64,000 nt of DNA, from NCBI GenBank assembly GCA_949775045.1, contig OX459100.1, forward strand, positions 1,274,501 to 1,338,500, in the 5' to 3' direction. Below are positions 56,040 to 64,000 of this stretch, one piece after another (positions within the stretch are counted from its first letter, which is position 1; every line of letters starts with the position of its first letter). The position numbers and the translations under genes were made by a program. Source of the stretch: Metridium senile. Taxonomy: Eukaryota > Cnidaria > Anthozoa > Actiniaria > Metridiidae. A model generated the notes under the pieces. That model searched no databases. It saw only the letters and a program-made list of their open reading frames with translations, and was not told the origin of the DNA.

Positions 56040-56775
56040 ATTTATTATTTATGAATCATGGGATGAACATGTCGAGTATGTGAAGAAAAAAGTATGTAAG
56101 AGACTTGGTCTTCTTCGGCGTATAAAGGCCGGGAATACATGACAAGAAAAGCAAGGACCCGATACTACACTACACTGATCCAGCTGATCCACTGTTTATG
56201 GAAATACATCAAAAGCGAATATCGATACAATCGTGCGTCTGCAAAAAAAGAGCTGCAAGACTTATAATGGACAAGCCATGGGACTCTGATACCCTTTTTA
56301 AAGAAATCGGAATAACACCATTTCCAGAGCGCGTGAAACGAGCTAAAGCAACTCTTGTCCACAAATCATTGAATCATGAAGTACCATCATGTATTAAAGA
56401 TACGTTTAGATTTGTTAAGGAATTCCATCAAATCAATACCAGAAACAGTGCTCATAACTGCCTTGTTATTCCTGAGAGTTTAAGACATCTTTTGGGCAGC
56501 GCACCTTTAGCTTTACTGGTGCGAAAATATGGAATGAACTACCTAGTGAATTAAAAGAACTTGAATCGATTGGATCATTTACTAGAAAACTTAAATCATT
56601 TGTAAATTATTTATAGATAGAATTCAATTATTTTATTTAGATAGGCTATTTATTCCAATTCACTTAGAATCAGCTAGGGTAGTTAAAATTGCTTTCTTTT
56701 ATTTATTCATTGTTATTATTTTGAGGGCCATGTGTATATTATCTTTAAATATTAAGTGTTACCCTCTTTAAATAA
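56040..56775 (+). mobile_element. LINE (CR1/L2-like) 3' end
   Basis: The plus strand encodes WDEHVEYVKKKV and LGLLRRIK, then (frame change) QSCVCKKRAARLIMDKPWDS, LFKEIGITPFPERVKRAKAT, LVHKSLN, then (break) GAKIWNELPSELKE to a TAG at about 56617. These are the last motifs of a non-LTR reverse transcriptase (CQKRAARxI, LGWxPxxxR, WNxLPxxLK). A short 3' UTR and AATAAAGTATTCTATTC lead into the pentanucleotide array, a typical simple-repeat tail. Confidence 0.85.
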
Positions 56776-56960
56776 AGTATTCTATTCTATTCTATTTTAT
56801 TCTATTCTATTCTATTCTATTCTATTCTATTCTATTCTATTCTATTCTATTCTATTCTATTCTATTATTTTCTATTCTATTCTATTCTATTCTATTCTAT
56901 TCTATTCTATTCTATTCTATTCTATTCTATTCTATTCTATTCTATTTTATTCTATTCTAT
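56776..56960. repeat. (TTCTA)n pentanucleotide array
   Basis: About 36 units of TTCTA with a few TTTTA variants, directly after the LINE 3' UTR. It is followed by a short (AAT)n run. Confidence 0.97.
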
Positions 56961-57188
56961 TAATAATAATAATAATAATATATAGCTTATATAGCGCTTA
57001 TTCAAGTCTGTTCTAAGCGCTTAAAATAAAAATACATATGATTACAATGAAAAAGCTAATTTAAATAAATCTATTGTTCTATTCTAACGCATTAACTCGA
57101 ATAAGCGTCTCCCCCGAATAAGCGCCGCGCTTTAACGATTTTTTAAAGTAACATTAAAATGTCAAAAGAGTGGCTTTTGGACAAATTT

Positions 57189-57572
57189 TTATAATATAAG
57201 ACAGAACGCTTATTTCACGACGTTTCGATGTCGCTGACATCATTTTCAAGTAAGGTTTATTCGATGAATTTGAATATTACATTGAGATGAAAGTTATCCT
57301 CTTGGGATCAATACGCGTGACATGCACTTATTAAACAAATACTTTGGCACGTAAGGAGTCTGATTGTGTGTTTAGACTAGGTCCTTTGTTTCTTATAAAC
57401 AACATTTCGTTGATCAAGCAGTCGAGCTTGTCCTTGCATTTCTTTAGGATTGTAAAACTCTGTCCCGCCTGACTGTTTTACAATCCTAAAGAAATGCAAG
57501 GACAAGCTCTTACTTGAAAATGATGTCAGCGACATCGAAACGTCGTGAAATAAGCGTTCTGTCTTATATTAT
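57189..57572. mobile_element. Hairpin element with two nested palindromes
   Basis: Outer arms TAATATAAGACAGAACGCTT and AAGCGTTCTGTCTTATATTA are perfect, continuing through ATTTCACGACGTTTCGATGT and ACATCGAAACGTCGTGAAAT. An inner palindrome (AGCTTGTCCTTGCATTTCTT / AAGAAATGCAAGGACAAGCT) is close to the right end. A related degenerate copy is at 11669-11866. Both arms are near identical, suggesting recent activity. Confidence 0.8.
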
Positions 57573-57936
57573 AAACATTAAAATGTTACTCTATATAAAA
57601 GCATTAGAAATAAATTTTCATTAAAAGCTATATTCTTCAGTTCAAAGCAATTATACTTCATCCCTCGCCCATCAAGTTCTCTCCCCAATATTCGTAGAGA
57701 AAAACTGAGAATAAATTATACGTAAAATATATAAGTATTGTAAAAAAAGAGCACTACTATCATTGACAAAGATGTCTTAACTACTCTCCAAAGAAGAACA
57801 TGTTTTTCGTATGTCGAATCGAATGGTTTTCACAATATGACACACTTTATTATTTGGGATCCCTGTTTCAGCGCAACTTGCGCGCGCAATTCGAATCAGC
57901 GCGCGGTCAACTCAGCGGTTTTATCACTCACCAGAG

Positions 57937-57944
57937 TGACGTCA
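57937..57944. promoter_or_regulatory. CRE octamer upstream of the coiled-coil gene
   Basis: TGACGTCA, the palindromic consensus for CREB/ATF factors, lies 169 bases before the ATG at 58113 in a locally GC-richer stretch (GCGCGCAATTCG, GCGCGCGGTC). A single octamer can occur by chance, but the position suits a promoter. A donor-like ACG|GTAAGT at 57991 may end a 5' UTR exon. Confidence 0.45.
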
Positions 57945-58112
57945 TAATCGGAATTGTTCGAATGTTTGTGTCGTAATTTGAAAACTCACGGTAAGTTTTG
58001 GGTCTTTCTCTTGACAGAAACAACGTCGGTTGACTCGCCGAGAAAGAATCTAGATAAAGGATGACTATATATAATACTCAAAACGCAGTTTTAATTATTT
58101 TTATTTATAACA

Positions 58113-61100
58113 ATGTTTAGAAGATTTTTTACTTACACGATGGAAGAGACGACGGAAGTTGAAGACAATTCTTCTCAATGGGAAAACGAAACATGCGATA
58201 ATTACTGTAAGTATAAATAGAACCCGTGATATCCATAAATGACTTGAAAGCCGTCGGGTTCAATTTCCGGGGCATATGATATTTTTCTCATGACCTTTAT
58301 TTCACTTATACACCAAACGCATTTCAACTCATTATTCACTTCAATTCTGCGTTTCCATTTACGGTGTTCAAATTTATCTTAGAGATTAGTGTCGCCCTGG
58401 GATCCCCCACAGTTGCTCTATACTACTTTGTCCGACTGCGTATCCAGCGTGTTTAGTCCTTGTGGGTTCAATTCTCGCCAAGAGCATATGTTATTGTTCT
58501 CATGATCTTTATTGCATAAATGATAAGAAATAATTCTTCAATTTTTTTGTGAAAAGCACATGATGTCTACAGCCTAATTGACAATCAGAACTTATTTGTT
58601 TATTTCAGATGATCTTGAACGCGAGGAACTTTTAGAAAGACTGGCAGTGAGTAGATAGTGTAGTAACAAGAAAAGCAATAGAAATATTACTCTTACAAGC
58701 ACAAAAAATACATGCTAGCCCCAAACAAAATCCGATACTTTTTGATAATACTCCTTTTCACAGTTCCTTTCAGTGATAACGAACAATAGTTCCATGTCGA
58801 GGTTTCAGTTGCTGCGCATAGCAAAACTATAATTTATCAAGCGCACCAACTGGAACCGGAACGGAACTGTGAAAAAGGACTATTAGAAAATGTTTGTGCG
58901 AAGTGCGTAAGGCAAAAACAAGAATAATCATAGAAAAAAAAACCAATAGCAATATGTTTAAGTTTGTGAAGGAAAAGGCTTCCATAACGGATTTGCGCAA
59001 AACAAATGAAATGTATTACCACAAATTTTGTGAAACGATGATGCTGCTGTGTAATCATTGTTGCTTTATAAAAGTAGCATTACTTACAGGCATTAATGTG
59101 GAACACGTTCCTCGCGGGATAACGTGTAGTCCACGCACCGGTAACGAGTTCCACACGCGAAACATCGACAAACTCCTACTCAAGCTCACGTCGATTTTGT
59201 CATTTATTTCCAGGAATGTGAAAACGCGAATGGAATTGCAGTCAAAGAATTAAAGTCAATGAAGGTAACAAAGAACTTGCTTTTGTTACTTCAACAGTTT
59301 TTCGAACTAATATTTTGTATTTTTGATTAACAGGACAAATTAACGTACTATCAACAACAATATGAGGTATGGTATCCAACTATTTCAATCCAATATATTA
59401 ATAGTGTCATATATCATTGATATATTGGTGGCATGAGTAGCCTAGCGGTGAAAGCGCTGGCCTTTCACCACTAGCTACTGTAGCCTGGGTTCTATTCCCG
59501 GCTCGGGCGACAAGTGAATAGAATTTGTTTGATGTGTTGTTCTCTCTCATGCCACGAGGGTTTTTCTCCGGGTTATACGGTTTCCCTCCCTCCGTAAAAA
59601 TCAACATGTAAGCAGAGTTGTGTGTTGTAAATATGGAATGTAGTGGTAGTGAGAGTGTTTTTGCTCTAGTAACATTTGTATAATTGTCTTCCTTTAACTA
59701 TCATCTTTTGCCGTTTTAGAATTTCACTCAGAAAATTACAGAAGTTGTACAAACGTAAGTAAGAATTTAATTAAAGAAGAAAATGTCAAGTAGAAAATAT
59801 ATAAGTGACAATCGGCACAAAATTAAGCAAATAGATAAAATAAAAAGTAAACATGAACATTTACGAGAATATCAACAAGCTTTACACAAGTTGAATTGTG
59901 AAAAAGTAAAACTAAATAAGCAAGAAACAATTATGTAAAAATAAAAAAGCTTATTTAATTTAACTAACATTTACTTACTAACATTGAAATATTATTTATA
60001 TGTTAGACACGACATGAAGAAAAAGGCAATGCTGGTATGTAAAATTTATCATTGTTATTATAATAATATTAATGAATGTTAAAAATTATCCAGATTATAA
60101 CTCTAATATTTAACAATTATTTGCCGTCGAAGGCGAAGTGAAAATTGGTGAATAATAACCGGAGACGGAGTCACCAATATTCATTCAGGTGGTGGGTAGT
60201 TGATAATTGTTTTAGTACAACTGACAAAAGTGATTATTTCAAAAATTAAAAATAACTATAGCCTTTTTGAATTAGAACAACTGTTCATTTCTTATTTCTA
60301 AAAGAGCGCGAAACGCTGTAGGTGATTATTGAGAAATAGTGTGAATTTTTGATTTTTTATATTCACTTTTTTATACTCACGTGAGGTCCAATAATTGCCC
60401 AACTGATTGATTTAAGGACATCTTACTGTTATTCATTGTACAGGTTATCTTGTCAGACGGTGTTCAGGCATATACAAAGTAAGTAGTATACCACTTCATT
60501 AAAATATCTGCGAAAAATTGTGATACTTTATCCTGAATTGAAGTATCCATAGTATTTTCTCAATAAAATAATAAAAATTAACCATTGTTAATTAGGAGAA
60601 AAGGTCGACTGTTGAAGACTCTCAGTAGCAGTCTATGGCATTCGTTTGACAAACGATAAACATTTTTTCTATGAATTAAGAACAAAAAGATTTCTTATTA
60701 AAATTATAAAAGTAATTCATCGTTGATTTGAGTAGAATGTTATTCGTATGTCTCACAAAGGGCGAATTATCTTCTTAGTTTTAATGCTCTCGCTAGTTTT
60801 AACTTGGGCATATAGATAACCACAAAACTTTAAGTTTACTAAGCAAATTGCTCTGATTGTATTACAGGTTGGTAGCAGAAAACAAAGAACTCAAGGTACA
60901 AAATGACAAAGACAACGATGTTCAAAATCACAACATTACCTCTAAATTGCTATCAACCCTTACATCTCTTTTCATATAAGTAACTAATTCACCTTATTTT
61001 GAAGACAACATAGATTCATTTTCGTTATAATCAAACTTTCTTGTATTTTTAACGCCATAATTTGTGGAAACATTTTCATCAAAACTTGCAGACATTGTAG

Positions 61101-62075
61101 AGAGATTGTCCGCCATTTTGTAAAATGGGCATGCGACACAGGAAGCCCTTTATCAAATACACAGGAAGCCCGTTACATGTAAATAATAACAATAGTAGTG
61201 ATGTTGTCATTTTATATTATGTTTTACAGAGACTTGTTGAAGAGCATGTTAGTCACGATAAACTTGAAGAAGAGCTCAGGCAATTAAAGGTAAACTAACA
61301 TTATAGTCTATAAAATATGGTTGTTTATAGTAAAACGTAAACTTTATGAGATCATATAATATTTTTTTAAAGTCTTATGTGTTTTTGTATTAACAGATGC
61401 AGTTACAAGAACAGGATAGGTTAGTATGTCATTATTTCCATCATCATCATCATCATCATAGCAGTTCATCTTCCTTAATCAACTATCATTGGCACTGTCC
61501 CATTACTATCATCACCATAACAATTTTCATCACCACCATTACAATCATCACCATCACCATCACCATCACCATCACCACCACCATCACCACCATCATCACC
61601 ACCACCATCACCATCACCATCACCATCACCACCACCACCATCACCATCACCACCACCATCATCACCACCATCACCACCACCATTATCACCACCACCATCA
61701 CCATCACCATCACCACCACCATCACCACCACCATTATCACCACCACCATCACCATCACCATCACCACCACCATCACCACCACCATCACCACCATCATCAC
61801 CACCACCATCACCATCATCACCACCACCATCACCACCATCATCACCACCACCATCACCACCATCATCACCACCACCATCACCACCATCATCAACATCGTC
61901 ATCATCATTACACCGCCACCGTTACATTAACCTTAAATTATCGACGCTTTTTATGAACAGGAAAATCGAAGACCTAGAGTCAGTTGGAACACCAAGAAAA
62001 AAGCCCAAGGCCTACGAAAAGATTCGTCACTGGTTCGGCAAAAAATCCCCTACTTCATATTCAACATCACCTTGA
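58113..62075 (+). CDS. Coiled-coil protein encoded by 11 short exons, 179 aa
   Basis: Exons 58113-58206, 58609-58646, 59214-59264, 59334-59366, 59720-59754, 60007-60034, 60444-60478, 60868-60895, 61230-61289, 61397-61419 and 61961-62075 join in phase to exactly 540 nt. Every intron is GT-AG, and eight of the nine internal exons are 51 nt or shorter. The protein begins MFRRFFTYTMEETTEVEDNS, then has heptad-like segments LEREELLERLAE, VKELKSMKDKL, LVAENKELKRLVEEH and LEEELRQLKMQLQEQ, consistent with a long coiled coil. The tail is basic with an SP/TP-rich end (TPRKKPKAYEKIRHWFGKK, ending YSTSP), which could bind membrane or nucleic acid or carry phosphosites. No signal peptide or membrane helix is seen, and I do not recognise the family. 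Met10 (58140) is an alternative start. The 10th intron holds a large CAC/CAT repeat; the fourth intron holds a SINE. Confidence 0.82.
59426..59640 (+). mobile_element. tRNA-derived SINE in intron of the coiled-coil gene
   Basis: The head GGCATGAGTAGCCTAGCGGT resembles a tRNA 5' half with an A box (TAGCCTAGCGG); GGGTTCTATTCCC is a B box about 50 bases on. The body (CTCTCATGCCACGAGGGTTT, TTCTCCGGGTT, GGTTTCCCTCCCTCC) follows. This head-plus-body layout is typical of tRNA SINEs. It is on the gene's sense strand. Confidence 0.75.
61436..61908. repeat. (CAC/CAT)n microsatellite in intron 10 of the coiled-coil gene
   Basis: About 470 bases of CCATCACCA-type triplets, ending about 50 bases before the acceptor of the last exon. 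The apparent poly-His and Thr/Ile frames come from the repeat. Confidence 0.97.
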
Positions 62076-62315
62076 CAACAGTCTTTGCTGAGATCATTTC
62101 CATTTACAATCATTGTAATATAGATGTACAAAATTGAAATTGCTATACGTATAGTTTTATACTTGTCCTAAATGTTCAGTTCAATTTGAATAAAACATCT
62201 TGACGGTATGTCAAAGCCAGAACATTACAATGACGCATTTGCAATGTTTGAACAATTTAAGGCCCGGGCAAACGGTTTCAACATTTGCTTCAACATCCGT
62301 TCGATTTTGTTGAAT

Positions 62316-62414
62316 GGCAATGTTTAAACGCTTTTAAACTCTTTTAACATCAATTCAACATCGATTCAACGTTTCAACAATGTTGAAAGAGTTTAAAAGC
62401 GTTTAAACATTGCC
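62316..62414. mobile_element. Compact hairpin repeat
   Basis: GGCAATGTTTAAACGCTTTT pairs perfectly with AAAAGCGTTTAAACATTGCC, and AAACTCTTTTAACAT with TGTTGAAAGAGTTT. The loop is a short series of TCAACAT / TTCAAC words that also extend left to about 62270. Confidence 0.7.
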
Positions 62415-63667
62415 ACAAATTCTATACACACTTTATCCAGGCTTCGTACAACTGGCCCCTGATAATCTTTTCATTTTACATTTTCTTTGTCAAATGTTTT
62501 ACACAATCTTTCTTAGCTATATACTTGTTAACAGCAATCCTTCCTTTTCCCCTTCAAACAATAATGTTTCTTCACATAGTTCCATGACATAACAAGTCGT
62601 TATAGTATTCATTAACATCTTGCAGTGACAGCCGTTCTATATTGGAGTAACTGTTTGTGGGGTATCTCAAAATTTAATTTCAAAAATTGAGTTTGGCCAC
62701 ACGGATATTTGATAACAGCAATTAAGTACGAGCAAACAAAATCTGACAATTAATGTGCTGAATGTCTGAAATGACTCCACTGTGAACACAATTATGCATC
62801 TAATTTTCAAGATGTTATTTAATGTGTGCCAGACGGTATAAGCTAAACAGTTGACATTAAAAAGAAACATGTCTTAAATTTAAAAGAGTAAGTAAACACT
62901 GCATGTAAGCTCTATTGCCCGAAACAACAGGGAGACAGAAATATAACGAAACTAAAAGCACAATATTTATTGAATCTAATTAGAATCAACTCCGTTTGAA
63001 TACTTTGTACTCTAAAAACATCCAAAGACGTTTCCCAAAATACACACTATCACAAATATCAAGTAATTTTCAAGCCGCAAATTAAATTCGCTTCGATCAG
63101 AAATTATATCATCGAGAAGTAAAAGTACTTTTTTAAGTTTTGCAGCCTCAAGTTTTAAGAAGACTATATTTTGACTTTTAAATCATCTTCATTTCTTATT
63201 TGAGTCAGTTAAGTTATTTAAGAGTGTTTTCTAACGTTCATGTGACTTTCAATGGATTACGAACACATTTAATGCTCCCTATCCCAATTAGATTAGTATT
63301 GATGTGCATTTCCCCCTCAAATTGGCGCTAGTTTTACGTGTGAGCTTCGCGCTGATTGGCTATTTTCCTATAAAGGATTTACTTGAACAACCGTGGCAGG
63401 TGGAGTGTATAGTATTGCAATTAAAAGAACTGAAATGCTATTGGCCTCCAGTTTATGTATGGTCTTAATTAATATAACTTGCTCTATGCACAAACTTATT
63501 AACTCGTTGGCCTTACTTCTATATAGTATCCTTGCATTGGTCACGACAACTGACTTCATTAATTAAAGAAGGACTTTCTTATCATCGTCTTTTTCACGAA
63601 AAAGAGAAGAGTTTCAATCATGAGTCTACGCAGTCCAAACAACAATCTTTGAGAAGAGGCGCTTTGG
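62415..63667. other. Intergenic, no gene seen
   Basis: AT-rich sequence between the coiled-coil gene and the last GPCR. I found no domain, RNA gene or clear palindrome. It probably includes the promoter of the GPCR at 63668. Confidence 0.4.
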
Positions 63668-64000
63668 ATGTGGGTGTCAACTTACGCCGTCGTCGGTTTG
63701 CTTGCTATCGTGTTGAACACTGCAACTATCGTAACGTTTATTGTTAGTCGCAATCTTCAACGACGTAGTTTTTACTCTTTGATTAACTTGGCAGTTGCGG
63801 ACATGGTCCAAGGGATTGTTCGTTTACTCAACTGCCCATGTGCCTTTGAAGTTCTTGGGATAAATTGCACCTTGCAAACAAAGTCTTTAATGTTGTCACT
63901 AATGTGGCTTAGCGCCTTTGCATCCTTGCTTGCATTACTGGTAATATCTCTGCAGCGAGTCTATGCCGTTGTTTATCCATTTCAGAATCAAACATTATCA
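63668..64000 (+). CDS. Class A GPCR, N-terminal part, cut by window end
   Basis: An open frame of 111 codons to the last base. TM1 (WVSTYAVVGLLAIVLNTATI, with the conserved Asn), TM2 (SLINLAVADMVQGIV, with the conserved Asp) and TM3 (MWLSAFASLLALLVISLQRV, then YAVVYPF) are clear. The DRY position reads QRV. The cysteine at the start of TM3 may be the one in GINCTLQ. An in-frame TGA at 63650 lies six codons before the ATG, so either the extracellular N-terminus is only a few residues or the coding start is in an upstream exon. It looks like one of the many orphan rhodopsin-class receptors of cnidarians; the ligand is unknown. It is not closely similar to the opsin at 51.6 kb beyond the shared fold. 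Confidence 0.8.
   Translation, partial: MWVSTYAVVGLLAIVLNTATIVTFIVSRNLQRRSFYSLINLAVADMVQGIVRLLNCPCAFEVLGINCTLQTKSLMLSLMWLSAFASLLALLVISLQRVYAVVYPFQNQTLS

Noticed and set aside
57500..57560. Hammerhead ribozyme in the arm of the 57 kb element (hairpin GATGTC-AGC-GACATC followed by GAAACGTC)
   Set aside because: The CUGANGA box is not present in the right place and no complete three-stem arrangement could be drawn; only the GAAAC part fits.
58837..59253. 119-codon and 73-codon frames around 59 kb
   Set aside because: They overlap the intron and one short exon of the coiled-coil gene in the wrong frame; splice phase supports the short exon instead.
61397..61956. Poly-His and Thr/Ile frames
   Set aside because: They come from the CAC/CAT microsatellite; only the first 23 bases are a real exon of the coiled-coil gene.

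Overview
The window looks like nuclear DNA of an anthozoan cnidarian, probably a hexacoral or stony coral. The genes are animal, AT-rich and intron-bearing with GT-AG splice sites. They include an opsin with residues typical of the anthozoan-specific group, a TRAF7 homologue, NAGPA and an IFI44-like GTPase. The space between them is full of hairpin MITEs, LINE remnants and microsatellites. Species cannot be assigned from sequence alone. Gene models were assembled by hand from splice sites and reading phase; every complete multi-exon model joins to a length divisible by three.

Layout. 1-3.6 kb: no supportable gene. 3.65-7.8 kb (+): six-exon IFI44-like GTPase. 9.5-12.0 kb (-): unrecognised four-exon gene of 200 aa, bracketed by two copies of one MITE family. 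12.8-14.6 kb (+): two intronless C19orf12-like paralogues in tandem. 15-18 kb: MITEs. 18.2-24.5 kb (-): complete eight-exon NAGPA ('uncovering enzyme'), with a RecQ-like helicase fragment in its second intron. 24.7-36.0 kb (+): 13-exon TRAF7 homologue, head-to-head with NAGPA 176 bp apart, with two related ~2.2 kb TIR elements in one intron. 37.2-41.8 kb (-): secreted CBM14-FN3-FN3-cysteine-rich protein. 42.5-50 kb: repeats, with a 1.6 kb foldback element, three LINE remnants, (AAT)n arrays and a dispersed duplicate. 51.6-55.3 kb (+): two-exon opsin whose intron holds an 87-bp-period CAT minisatellite. 56-57.6 kb: LINE 3' end with (TTCTA)n tail, and a MITE. 58.1-62.1 kb (+): 11-exon coiled-coil gene built of very short exons. 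63.67 kb to the end (+): start of a class A GPCR cut by the window edge.

Functional links. NAGPA (lysosomal enzyme targeting in the Golgi) and TRAF7 (ubiquitin ligase and MAPK scaffold) share a putative bidirectional promoter. IFI44-like and TRAF7-like proteins both relate to innate signalling in other animals, but nothing here shows they work together. The strongest biological lead is the opsin. It keeps the retinal-binding lysine but has no acidic residue at the usual counterion positions (94, 113, 181) and no D/ERY motif, consistent with an anthozoan-specific, possibly chloride-counterion, opsin. No CRISPR, bacterial operon or viral gene set was seen.
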